64,000 nt of DNA from Diadophis punctatus similis (Eukaryota > Chordata > Lepidosauria > Squamata > Dipsadidae). How positions within the stretch are numbered: the first letter of the stretch is position 1; each line of letters opens with the position of its first letter. The notes below the pieces were generated by a model. The model searched no databases and was not told where the DNA came from. It was given only the letters and a program-made list of their open reading frames with translations. Location: positions 139,590,626 through 139,654,625 of the forward strand of contig JALIGW010000003.1 in the NCBI GenBank assembly GCA_023053685.1, written 5' to 3'. The position numbers and the translations under genes are program-made. Of this stretch, positions 31,330-41,985 are shown piece after piece.

Positions 31330-32236
31330 CCGTATTTTTTGGAGTATAAGATGCACCTTAGTTTTGGGGGAGGAAAACAAGGGGGAAAAAATCTACCTCT
31401 GCCTCCCAGCAATTTGTCTCCCAGCAAACAGCAAACAGTACAGATGATATACACTGTTTGTTGTGTATTTCTGTGCATGTGTGTCTGACCCATAGAAATA
31501 GCAAAGAATTGGAGAAATGTACATTATGGCATTATATTAATGCCAGAAATTTTTCTTAAATGTAGTCATACTAACTCCTTCCAATTATTTAAATAGATCT
31601 ACTCCAAACATGACTAAGTCAGGGTTTAACTCAGCTGCCTTATCTTACTACTAAAACAGGACACTGTTACATTTCAGACTATACTTGTAGAGATATTGTT
31701 AAAATTGATGTGGCTTTCTGGAAGTATACATTATTCTCTGCTATTTAAAAGAAGATACAAAAGCACTGGGCCCCTTTATTTTAAAAAGCTTCTTCATTTT
31801 GTTAAGTTGTCTAGAACAATATAAAGCAGTCTTTAAAAAATAAGTCTAATAATTTGAACATTCCACAGACATTTATAGTTATTGACTTACCTCCTTGCGT
31901 CTAGTTTCAGCAGTCTGATTAGGACAAGAAAATAAAATTCTGCCTCTGCCTCTACCTCCCAGCAATTTGCCTCCTTGCAGCTTTAGTTTCCCTTTCAGTT
32001 TAGCACGTGGCCGGCCCGCCTGCAGCCTCACTCAGCTGAGGGTCGGGAAGCTGATAATCAGTTGCTTGGCTTAACAGGCTCTGTTCTGTTTGCTGCAAGG
32101 AGGTAAATTGCTGGGAGGCAGAGGCCAAAGGGTGGGGCTGGCTGGGTGGGGCTACATTTGGTGTATAAGACGCACCCAAGTTTTCACCCTCTTTTGGGGG
32201 GTAAAAAGGTATGTCTTATACTCCGAAAAATACGGG
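31330..32236. mobile_element. CCGTATTTTT-type MITE (907 bp)
   Basis: TIRs CCGTATTTTTTGGAGTATAA and TTATACTCCGAAAAATACGG, flanked by GTA on both sides. Inside, CCTCCCAGCAATTTGCCTCC is inverted to GGAGGTAAATTGCTGGGAGG. About 450 bp of the middle (31500-31930) is unrelated AT-rich sequence, so this copy may carry an insertion. Confidence 0.85.
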
Positions 32237-33075
32237 TACTAGGTATGCAGAGGAAGTTAGCATGGAAGTCCTTATGGTCACTGATGCTCTTACACTGTAT
32301 GTCTTTAAGTACTTAACTAGAAGTGCCAACATCTCTTTTTTTCCTGTCTGTATCTGTGGTAACTTTCCTAGCATCACTTGGTAAAAAAAATGGCTGCAAT
32401 TAGAAATTGCTTAGCTAATCTGAAACATTTTCCATATAAGCTTCCATGGTTCAAACTTTTGCTTTTGAAGACTGAAAAGAATGAGTCTTCTATAGATACG
32501 TGTTTCTGTACACATAATATAAATGTGAGAGCATCTGAGATGCCTCTTCATAATGTTTTGACAACATCTGTACTGCTATAACAACCATTTTGACTCAATA
32601 TTTCATTTGGCTGCTTTCACAGCTGAAACACTCGTCTTCTCCAGAGCATATTCTCAACCTTTTGGAGATACAGATGAGGAGATCTCTGGAGAAGGTAAAT
32701 TATTCCCTTTTCAAGGGATAAAACTTCAGCAGAACATCCATCTCCTGAGCCTTGCAAAGCATTAAGTCTTCAAAAATTTAGACAACTGCATCAAAGAGTA
32801 CAGAGCTGATCACAATATAAACTATTTGGCTACATGGGCCAAATTTCAACCTTGAAATGTGAGATTCGTTTGGTTTTAAAATATTATAGCAATAGAGCTA
32901 TTTTGTTATCCTAAGAGGAACCCTCCTTTTTAAATGACATCGCCCAACATTGTTTTCTTTTTAAAATGTATTGGTTAAGCATTTACATAAAATAAAAAAT
33001 CTAAAGGAAAAGGAACTAAAGTTATGAAATACTATGACTTCCAACCTTATTTTCAATAGATAATTACAATCTTAT
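32237..33075. other. Unassigned sequence
   Basis: Includes a short frame at 32378-32581 without homology. AT-rich and plain. Confidence 0.35.
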
Positions 33076-33306
33076 TTTTTATTTAATTTATTTATTAGAT
33101 TTTTATCCCACGTTTAGTACAAGAAACTTAAGGTGGCAACCGTACATATTCTTTCATCCTCCTCTTTTTCCCCACATCAACAACCATGTGAGGTGAGTTG
33201 GGCTGAGAGAGTCAGCCAGTTGGCTTTCATGTCTAAGGCAGGATTAGAATTTACAGTCTCTGGTTTGTAGGCCAGCACCTTCCACCACTAAACCAAACTG
33301 GCTCTC
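33076..33306 (-). mobile_element. Sauria-type SINE
   Basis: TTTTTCCCCACATCAACAAC then CATGTGAGGTGAGTTGGGCT is the reverse complement of the SINE middle; the minus-strand tRNA head ends near CCACTAAACCAAACTGGC. Confidence 0.85.
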
Positions 33307-33329
33307 TAATAATCCCTCCTTCCTCTTAG

Positions 33330-33605
33330 ATGCTACACAAGTCCCTTGCTCAACATCTGTTGATAAAGATTCTCAATCATCCAAATAGAGTGTCTATGGA
33401 GATTCTCTGTCAGTCCAGGTCACGGTTGTCCCAAAGGTGCTTTTTCAAGAGGCAACTGGACTTTCTGGTTTTTCTTTGAAGATGTTTTTGCTTCTCATCC
33501 AAGGAAGCTTCTTGGATGAGAAGTGAAATGTCTTCAAAGAAAATCAAGAAAGTCCAGTTGCCTCTTGAAAAAGCACCTTTGGGACCATCCAGGTAGAGTT
33601 GTCTG
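33330..33605. repeat. Head-to-head inverted dispersed repeat
   Basis: Arms 33426-33502 and 33512-33588 are about 88% reverse-complementary around GGAAGCTTC. Landmarks are GTCCCAAAGGTGCTTTTTCA and TGAAAAAGCACCTTTGGGAC. The same repeat occurs once, non-inverted, at 16096-16180. Confidence 0.85.
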
Positions 33606-33707
33606 AAGGTTGTCTGAAGGTTGAATCATTGCAACTGGATTTATTTTTTGTTAAGAAAATAAAATAAAAATTAAACAAAAAATTAATCCAGTTTCAACCT
33701 GGAAATA

Positions 33708-33930
33708 TTTTCAACCTGGAAATAAGGAGAAACTTTCTGACGGTGAGAGCGATCAACCAGTGGAACAGCTTGCCTGCGGAGGTTGTGAGAGCTCCAACAC
33801 TTGAGACTTTCAAAAGGAGATTGGACTGCCATTTATCCAAAATGGTGTAGGGACTCCTGCTTGAGTGGGGGGTTGGACTAGATGACCTACAAGGTCCCTT
33901 CCAACTCTAACAATAATCTAATCTAATCAA
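33708..33930 (+). mobile_element. CR1 LINE 3' end
   Basis: ATCAACCAGTGGAACAGCTT, GGGGTTGGACTAGATGACCT and AAGGTCCCTTCCAACTCTAA followed by a short (AATCT)n tail. Less than 230 bp remain. Confidence 0.93.
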
Positions 33931-35477
33931 TGATTCAACCTTCAGACAACCTTAAGACTTACTCAACATCCTTTTCTACTGGCTGGAATAGCAGGGATTT
34001 GGAGGATTTCCTACCTCTTACAGGAGAAGCACTTAAGAACAACACATGTTGCAACCATTCATGGATCTATATTGTGGGATTTGTTTCTTTAAGAGGCAGC
34101 CATTGCTGCTGCTGCTACTTCTACAGTATATTCCTTCTCCTCTTGCCTTCAGATATCTTCCCTGGCCTTTTTCTTCCTTACCTCTCCTCACAGTTTCCTC
34201 CTTAATCACCACTATTAGGCACTTTAATTATTATAATTTCTTTGTTAAGAAGTTAATTGGATTTTCCATATTTCTGAGTACAATTAAGAAAAATAAGTTG
34301 ATTTGAAAACACCGTGGGACTTGTTGCCCACAATAATTGCAACTCAACATTTTATTTCATGTCCTTATACTGTGAACATAAAGGATTTCTTTATGGAAGA
34401 AGGGATGCAATGCAAGATATTGTGATTATCAAATTGTCCACATGTTGGGGCTACAGCTCCCCAATTTCCTAACCAGCACTTCCTTTGATCATGCTGGATG
34501 AAAATTCTAGGAAATATAAGCGGAGGTGACCACATTGTTAATTTTGCCATTGAGGAAACCCAAAAATGAAGATGTGTTATTTTTCTATTTTTTTAGCATT
34601 TTGGATATTGTTTACAACCCAAACGGTTTAACCAGTAATAACTTAAGATGCTTTCTTTTCAAAAGTCAATGCACCCCATTAAATTTCTTACATGTACCGC
34701 CCAGATTAATACTTCTCAGAAGAGACGTTTTTAGACATGTTGTGGAAATAGCTTGAATTTGTGCTAATGTGCTATGGTGTGATTTTCATGCTTATTGTTT
34801 TCTATACTTTTGTCTACTCTTGAAGATTTCAATCCTATTCCATTTCCTTGGGAGTAAGTGTCCCTAAATTCAGAACAACTCAAATTTGAGGAGACGGGCT
34901 TAACTAATGAATTGAACACTTGTTTAGCTATAGTTTCATTTATGCTAAATGCTCTCTTTAGACTTCTTGTTTGCTTTGCCCTCTTGCAATAAACATAACT
35001 GCACTTCAGTCAAATAAGATGATGACCCTTATATTCAGTAAGTAGCAGAAAGTAATAGGCTGAAAACCCGACATACCGCTATTAAATAACTACAAAATAC
35101 AGTTCTACAGTAGGCTTTATAAATTTTTCATATGTTTTTCCAATGTCATCAGAGAGATTTTTCTAAAGTGTTACTCAGTGTATTAATTTAATTACAAGGA
35201 CACTGATCCAAAGAGATATGAAGGGAGCAGTGTGCAGTCTGTGTATTGTTGTGTGTTGCTTGCCACCCAGCAGATGGTTCATGATGTTAGTTTTAGCTTT
35301 TTGGCAGATTTAGGTCTCTTTATGTACCTCAACTAATATAGAGTTTTGGGTTTACTTTCCACTACTTTTTCTCTCAATTCTCTAGGGAAATTGTGAATAT
35401 TGGTAGTTATTTATTTATTTTTTGGTATATTGTTATTTTTTATTAGTGGGTATTTTTTGTAAGAAAAATGTCCATAT
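33931..35477. other. Unassigned AT-rich sequence
   Basis: 1.5 kb with no assigned repeat. Frames at 33930-34306 are short and lack recognisable domains. Confidence 0.4.
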
Positions 35478-35700
35478 TTACCTTGACCTATAATGTCCTC
35501 AACAACTTGGGCCCAACATACTTAAGAGCTTTCCTCTTCCCCTATATCCCATTACAACTCTGAAGATCAACTGAGAATGCCTCCTTGATTATACCATCTG
35601 TGCACCCCGTTTGTACACAAGAACACATAAAGAGGCATTTTGGATATTACCCTACAATTGCAGAATTTCCTTTCCTTTAGAGACTTATAAAAACTGGAGC
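35478..35700 (+). mobile_element. Old L2 LINE C-terminal fragment
   Basis: The translation LTYNVLNNLGPTYLRAFL, then STENASLIIPSV, aligns by eye with the FKALHGLGPGYLRDRILP region of the L2 at 20669. Frameshifted and short. Confidence 0.6.
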
Positions 35701-36568
35701 CAATGCAATATTTTGACATCCTTGAAGATGTTTTCTTTTTCCTTTTTATATATATATAAAAGAATATTGGCAGATTTTTGATAGTTATGGCTGATCTTTA
35801 AGGCTAATGGGGCTTGAATGGATATCCAAATTTGAAGTTTAATGTAAGAACGTGTTTTCTTGAATCAGGATAAGTCCCCATAGTCTAGTATTCTGTTCGC
35901 AACAGTAACTAGTTCATTAAAATTTAAACTATTTCAGGAATGCTGTTGAGAAAGGGGAAATTAGAAATGTAATGCTGGTGATAAAAGCAAACAACTCCAA
36001 AACCAAACTGAAGAATAGAATAACAAAAATTGGAATCTTATAATAGATCCAAAATACCCCTTATCACCATTTAAGTTACAAGCCTTAGCCATTGGTTAAA
36101 CTACTCTGATGTCATAATGAATTAGCGGATATTCTCAATGTAATAAGAAAAGATGCTGACAATTCACCGACAATGTAGATTTTGCTCACAAAGTATCTGC
36201 TTTGAAATAAGAACATTTCTCCCCCCCCCCAGCCATGAAAAGGAAGAGCATTCATAGGAATGGGAAAAATCAGAACCACTGTTAATTGTTAAAGTGTCGT
36301 GGGAGAATGAATTATCATGGACAGAACAGGCCAATGGGATAAGTAGTAAAAAAAATGAAAGTTTAAGGGAAAAACTGAGGAGAGAAAGAAAACTGAGAGG
36401 GAGGAACAAGCAAGATGAAAAGGAAGGAGGTGGCATCCAAACCAATATATAGCATTAATATGAAGTGGCTGGGGGCAGTAATAATGAGGTGCATTAACGT
36501 GCATTCCTCCTATCCTTGAATCAGCCCAAAAATATGCTGGCATAATTTATGCCAAGCTCAGATACGCC
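35701..36568. other. Unassigned sequence
   Basis: Purine-rich stretch around 36340-36430 gives hydrophobic minus-strand frames; no repeat signature. Confidence 0.35.
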
Positions 36569-37276
36569 CAGGGGCGGGTTCCTAATTTTTTTACTATCAC
36601 TCTGTGGGCGTGGCTTATTTTGTGGGTGTGGCTTGCCAGCCATGTGACCGGGTGGGCATGGCTTGCCAGTCATGTGACTGGGTGGGCGTGGCTTGCCGGT
36701 CATATATTAGTTATTTCAGAGAGATGTTACTACTATTTTTGCTATTTTATACCTTACATGAAAAGCTTTGCATACAAAGTGTGTGTTACACCATGGCAAC
36801 ACAGCAACCTTTATATGCAGAAAATGCTATAGTTAAAAGACAAGCAAGTCTCATACAGCATTTTTGGTTTCAGTCATGGATTCCTTAGACGAAAATATGA
36901 AGGACTGTTAAAAGAACAGTATCTTTTAACAGTCCTCAATGTTTTCGTCTAAAGAATAACAGTATAAAACTGTATAAAATTAACAGTATAAAAGGTTAAG
37001 CTTTCGGAAAACACCCACTTTGGGAAGCTTTAGGCAAAAGCGAAGGAAAAGTGTCAAATGTGAGCTTCTTATTATTTTCAAGCAAAGGGATGGGGAAAGA
37101 CTTAATTGTCAGGTTTCTGGGCATGCGCAGAAGAAATTTTTTTAAAAAGTTAAAAAAAAATTTTTTTTAATGGCGGCGCCCAGGCACTGGCAACCGACCG
37201 AACCGGTACTGTGATGTCATCAGCGGGCTGCTACCGGTGCTATAGAGTGGACCGCACTGGTAGGAACCCACCACTG
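36569..37276. mobile_element. hAT element, CAGRGGTGGGTTC family (708 bp variant)
   Basis: TIRs CAGGGGCGGGTT and GAACCCACCACTG with perfect 8-bp duplication GATACGCC (36561-36568, 37277-37284). Besides family modules near the right end (CTGGGCATGCGCAGAAG, ACCGAACCGGTA) it holds about 400 bp of extra sequence. The left part has about three 30-bp tandem units of GTGGGCGTGGCTTGCC, and a hairpin lies at 36885-36952. No transposase. Confidence 0.93.
36885..36952. repeat. 30-bp-arm hairpin inside the hAT element
   Basis: TTAGACGAAAATATGAAGG is mirrored by CAATGTTTTCGTCTAA; arms match at about 27 of 30 positions around an 8-bp loop. Confidence 0.85.
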
Positions 37277-37518
37277 GATACGCCTCAGTAAAATGCAAAC
37301 TGTCTTTGTCTTTGAGGAAAACTATTGATAGATCCCCCTAGCTTTATTTACTCTTCAACCCAGTGTCAACAACAACTTACTTGAAACATTATTCCCAGTT
37401 CTCAGGAAAGTATGGCAGGGTGAGCTGCCAAAAGGGTGAGTGGAGGCCTAGGATGGAGACTGTAGCCACTTTTCAAATTGCCCAAATGATAGTTACCATG
37501 TAGAGAAGTTCTGTGTCG

Positions 37519-37865
37519 ATGATGATGATGAAGAAGAAGATGATGATATCCATTTAGTCATGTCCAACTCTTGGCAAATCTATAGACCAAGTCTCTCCAT
37601 GCTTCTGATCTTGTACTACTTTTTTGAGTTGTTCTATGCTCTGGCTGGTGTTAGCTTTGATGGTATCCAGCCACCGTGTTCTTTGGCGGCTTGGTTTTTT
37701 CTTACTCCTAACTCTTCCAAACATAATTACTTTCTCCAGTGAATTCCCCCACATGACATGACCAAAATAAGTGAGACACAATTTTGTGATTTTGCCTTGT
37801 CTGATGTTCTGTGCTTCATGTCAGTAACCTGTCACTAAGGTTCTTTCTGAACCTTGGCCTCTTGA
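37519..37865 (-). mobile_element. BovB (RTE) LINE 3' end
   Basis: Minus-strand frame 37554-37781 reads LTYFGHVMWGNSLEKVIM then RQRTRWLDTIKANTSQSIEQ and SIDLPRVGHD, the BovB C-terminus. The GATGAT/GAAGAA tract at 37519-37550 is its tail. Confidence 0.88.
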
Positions 37866-38292
37866 TCTTTTGGAAGACCAGTAAACCCATCTCCAAAATG
37901 AGACAGCTGATAGATCACTGCAGGATGACACTAGAAGGCGCTTCTCAGCTTATTGAGAATACTCTGTCCTATTTCATCCAGCCCATATGTGCATTAGGAT
38001 CTCTTTGGCCAGAGGTCTTCCAGAACACTGGTAGAATGATGAAGAGAAATTGGCAGGATCCCTTACCAATTTTCAGCCCAGCTCACAAATATCCCTTATC
38101 GTTAAATGCTGCAAACCTTTTAATGTGTTCCTTTGGAACAGAACCAGGAGTACATCTCTTTCCCAGGAAGTTAGTTTTATTTTTACAAATAAAACTGACT
38201 TGAAAGATGACTGAACACATATTTTATAACTGGTCTAGTAGTCGTCCAGAGGACTGATATGCCAGCGCATATAAGAAGCTTATGTAATGCTT
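37866..38292. other. Unassigned sequence
   Basis: Left flank of the L1-type element. A 130-codon frame (37811-38203) overlaps the BovB end and is not recognised. Confidence 0.35.
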
Positions 38293-39109
38293 GAATGGCG
38301 CTTTCTTTTTTTTTTTTTATTGAAAAAGTTTTATTAGTACAAAGTACAAACATTTTTTAATTTTTCTCCCCACCCCCACCCCCTTCCCTCCCCCCCTCCC
38401 CCCCGGACTTCCCAGAGAGAACACAGGGCATAATATCAGTAATTACAGAAGAAAAAAGAAAAAGGAAAAACCCCTCAACTCCAAATTACACATTTCTAGC
38501 GTCATTAAATTTCTATATTTTATATTATTTCCCATATAATTCTAAAAAATAAAAATTAAAAATTAAAAATATATTAATTATATAATCTAGGTTATACAAA
38601 GGAAGGAAAACAATTTCTCCCTCCTCCTTTCAATCACCTTTCTAGATCTATAAAATTTTTTAATAATACTAAATCTTTAAAAAAAACATTAATAACAATA
38701 ATAATCTCATAATTAACTAAAACCAAGAGAATTTTACATAGCTAATATCAAGATATTAAATAATAATACCTTTAAATTTCATCATAACAACATAGTATTC
38801 TAAAGCAACTTATTAATTCAAATAAAACTAAAAAAGTATTACATGTCTACATATTAAATAATAAAACTTTTAAGTTTCATCATAACATAATATTATTATA
38901 CAATGACTTTAATTCATAATAAAAAATATTAAGTAATAATACCTTTAAGTTTCTCATAATAACATTATTATACAACAACTTATTAGCTCAGATAAAAAAT
39001 TATTACATGTCTACATATTAAATATTAAAGCCTTTAAATTTCATCATAACCACATAATATTATTGTTCAACAACTTGTTAATTCATAATAAAAAGATATC
39101 CTTAAAGGT

Positions 39110-39112
39110 AAT

Positions 39113-39143
<31 letters not shown>

Positions 39144-39200
39144 GTAACAATAAAAATAATAACAATAGTAATAATAAAAATAATAATAATAATAGTAAAA
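39110..39200. repeat. (TAA)-rich simple repeat in the L1-type 3' region
   Basis: Interrupted AATAAT units; part of the 3' region of the ORF1-only element. Confidence 0.85.
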
Positions 39201-39495
39201 ATCTAAAGAAGAGAGAGAGAAGAACAAAAACCTAAGATAAATGGAAAAAAATCCTTCCTTTAAAACAATTTTTAAAATCTAATTGTAATAATTTAAAACT
39301 CAATAGTTTTAATTAGAAATTAAGAACTCCAATTCTTAAAAAATTATTAAAAAAAAGAAAAAAAAAGAGAAAAAAAATTTTCTTTCCTTTTTTAAAAAAA
39401 AGAAAGAAAAAAGGAAGAAACAACAAAAAAAAAAGAAAAAAGGAGAAGAAGAAAATACAATTATATTATCTCCATCCATCTAATACATATCAACA

Positions 39496-40599
39496 CTACT
39501 TCTCTTTATATCTTATTGGTTGCCTCCTTTTGTATCTTGATGATTTTGAATTTATCAGCTCCTCTTCCATCTGATCCCAGTACTCCATCTCCTTTTTCAC
39601 ATCTTTCTGGCTCTGCGAATCCCTTGGACTCTTTAAGGTTATTTCATTTTGATCCAATAAGGATGACTTTTCCTCCTTGTCTTCTTCTACATTCATACGT
39701 TTTTCTTCTGGAATTTTAGATATATCAGCCTTTAAAATATTAACATAAAATTCGGTAGCTTTGTTTATCATATTCAGCCGGTATCTTTTCTCCAAAAATT
39801 TCACCGTAACTCCTGTTGGTGCTTCCCATTTGTATTGTAAATTCAATCTTTTAAGTTCATCAATCAAAAAAGTAAATTCTTTTCTAGCTTTAAGCATTTT
39901 AAAGGGAATTTCTTTCCAAATCTTAAGTTCCTGACCATTCACCTGAAGATTATTCTTAAATGTCGCCTGGATAATTCTGTTCCATAAGACTCTTGTAGTA
40001 AAATATATAACAACGTCCCTTGGTAAATGTTTTTGTTTTGCATGCCACGAATTGACCCTGTATATCTTTTCAATTTGTGTAGCCAGCTCATCTTTAGAAA
40101 TTCCAGAAACCTGTACCAAGGCCTCAATCATTCTTCCCTTCAGATCATCATATAAACCTTCTTTCAACCCCCTTACTCTAATAGCAAATTGCGTTCTTCT
40201 AAACTGTGACATCAACACCTCTGTTTCAAAATTTGCAATATCCTTTTTAAATTTGTTTATATATTCCACCGAGGTTGCCAACGCTTGTTTATTTGTTTCA
40301 ATACAGTCCTCCAAAAAATCAACATTTGTTGCTAAACCTTTGCAAACCTCTAACATGTCCATCCGTAGCTGCTTTTCCATATTCTTCAAAGCTTCCTGCA
40401 TTTTATTTTCTATTTCAGTAATTTTTTGATTAAATTCCAAAATTAAATCTTGTTTCATAATCTTTAAAGTATTTAATAAATTTTCCGATGTCAAAACTTG
40501 TGGAGGTGTTGATTCAGTAGCAAGTTGCATTTTAGAAGTATAAGCAGAGGGGTAAATAGACCTTTTATTCAAGGCAATCATTCCATATTTTGAAGCCAT
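39496..40599 (-). CDS. L1-type ORF1 protein (RNA-binding chaperone)
   Basis: 367 codons, uninterrupted, from ATG at 40599. In L1 elements ORF1p is a trimeric nucleic-acid chaperone that coats element RNA in the cytoplasm. Visible order: variable N-terminus (1-44), a heptad-rich helical region likely to be a coiled coil (45-130, for example NQKITEIENKMQEALKNMEK), an RRM-like domain (about 136-225: FAIRVRGLKEG, IEKIYRVN, PRDVVIYFTTRVLWNRI), and the L1 C-terminal domain (about 228-275: IWKEIPFKMLKARKEF then YKWEAPTGVTVKF). The tail (about 300-367) is charged and Lys/Glu-rich. Length and order fit vertebrate L1 ORF1p. No stop or frameshift is seen, so the copy is young or the frame has been kept. 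No ORF2 follows. Confidence 0.88.
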   Translation of the reverse strand: MASKYGMIALNKRSIYPSAYTSKMQLATESTPPQVLTSENLLNTLKIMKQDLILEFNQKITEIENKMQEALKNMEKQLRMDMLEVCKGLATNVDFLEDCIETNKQALATSVEYINKFKKDIANFETEVLMSQFRRTQFAIRVRGLKEGLYDDLKGRMIEALVQVSGISKDELATQIEKIYRVNSWHAKQKHLPRDVVIYFTTRVLWNRIIQATFKNNLQVNGQELKIWKEIPFKMLKARKEFTFLIDELKRLNLQYKWEAPTGVTVKFLEKRYRLNMINKATEFYVNILKADISKIPEEKRMNVEEDKEEKSSLLDQNEITLKSPRDSQSQKDVKKEMEYWDQMEEELINSKSSRYKRRQPIRYKEK

Positions 40600-41519
40600 T
40601 GTTATAATTCCAAAAAAATTGATCTAAAAACACCAAATCACTATCAGTTGTTATAATCCAAAATTGAGAGTCAAAAATAAAAACCAGTTTTCAAATTCAA
40701 AAATTTCCCAAAGTCCAAAGGCCACAAACAGAACACAAATAACTTTCACTTCTTCTTTATTATACTTCCAAAAAGGTGCAAAGGAGAGTCAAATCTAAAA
40801 AAATTCTGCCAATTTCCAGGACAAATAGTCTTTTGTAATTTATTTATATTAGTAAAATTATCAATTACTGTTATAATCCAAAGTCACGGAGCAGAGAATA
40901 AAAATCAATTTTCAAAATTTCCACAGGAGAAAAACCAGAAAAAAAAAATCAATCTTTCCAAACTTGAAACCATTTTTATATTTCCAGAGAAGTATAAAAA
41001 AAAGCCATAACTCTAAATAAAATTCTTTCCAGTGTACAAGATAGAGAGTTTTTTAATTTCCACAATCAGGAGACAGAGAAAAAAAAATCAGTCTTCAAAG
41101 TTATAGTTTTCCATAAGAGAAAGAGCCACAAACAAACAAGGCAAGAATCACCTTCACTTTTCTTCCCAACTTCTTTAAAACGCCTTAAAAAGACAGATCT
41201 CTAAAAAAATACTTTCCACTTTCAAAGGCAAATAATCCTTATTTTTGTCAGTTATCAGAGAATATAAGAAGGACAGCCAGTTTTCAATTTTCAGAACAAA
41301 GAGTTTCCATAAGAGAAAAAAAAACCACAAGCAAAACGGAAATCACTTTCACTTCTCCTCCTTCAAACTCCATATTGTTACATATTAAATGTTACTTTGT
41401 TTCTTCAAATAGAAGTTAGCCGAGGGTTTTAAAAAGAGAAAAAAAAATCCATACTTGCCCAGCAAAGCTCCTAGTTCTCTCTGTCTGCCTCTTTAACTGC
41501 ACAGAAAAAAAGTTTTAAA

Positions 41520-41801
41520 AATCCTCTTCTAGAGGCAGCGGCGGCTTCGGCGTCTAGCTCCGCAAAAGCGGAGATTTCCTGGCTCCCGGAGCTAGGGGCA
41601 GGCTACCTGGGGAGCCTTCCCTTCGCGCCTCCTAGGGCGCTAGGGGGGCTCTACCCCACCTGCCACGCTCTCCTCTCTCCCCTATGTCCGGGGCAGAGAT
41701 ATTCCGAGCCGCCAGACAGCTGTTCTGGCGGCCCGGCAGGGAGTCGGAAAGGCGTTCTGAAGGAAGAACGCCATCGGCGCCAAACACCAAACCGGAAGTC
41801 C
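41520..41801 (-). promoter_or_regulatory. GC-rich 5' start of the L1-type element
   Basis: The only CpG-dense block in this region sits at the element's 5' end (GGCGGCTTCGGCG, CGGCGCCAAACACC), where L1 elements keep an internal promoter. Promoter role is inferred from position and composition. Confidence 0.55.
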
Positions 41802-41824
41802 GAATGGCGCTTTCTGATGCATGG

Positions 41825-41985
41825 GTCAGAGACAGCCATTTGTCTGAAATGGTATAAGGTCTCCTGCTTGAGCAAGGGATTGGATTAGAAGACCTCCAAG
41901 ATCCTTTCCAATTCTGTTACTCTGTTGTTTTTCTGTTGTTATTATGTTATTCTATTATTCTATTATTCTGTTATATGGGCAGCTG
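41825..41985 (+). mobile_element. CR1 LINE 3' end
   Basis: AGCCATTTGTCTGAAATGGT, GGATTGGATTAGAAGACCTC and ATTCTGTTACTCTGTTG with a TTATTCTA-rich tail. It begins about 10 bp beyond the L1-type target duplication. Confidence 0.88.

Larger units (their letters stand above)
38307..41801 (-). mobile_element. L1-type retrotransposon with ORF1 only
   Basis: A 3.5-kb minus-strand element with poly-A (poly-T from 38307) and a 14-bp perfect duplication GAATGGCGCTTTCT at 38293-38306 and 41802-41815. From 5' to 3' on the minus strand: GC-rich promoter-like start (41520-41801), AT-rich 5' UTR with about four degenerate 200-bp tandem units (40630-41400), intact ORF1 (40599-39496), and a 1.2-kb AT-rich 3' region ending in a G-rich tract. 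ORF2, normally about 3.8 kb, is absent. This layout is like the HAL1 elements of mammals. It would depend on ORF2 protein from another L1. Confidence 0.9.

Noticed and set aside
33512..33535. GGATGAGAAGTGAAATGTC as a hammerhead ribozyme
   Set aside because: The GAAA strand is present, but the preceding strand reads TGGATGA instead of CTGATGA and there is no stem II of useful length.
37811..38203. 130-codon plus-strand frame as a gene
   Set aside because: It starts within the BovB remnant and has no recognisable domain.
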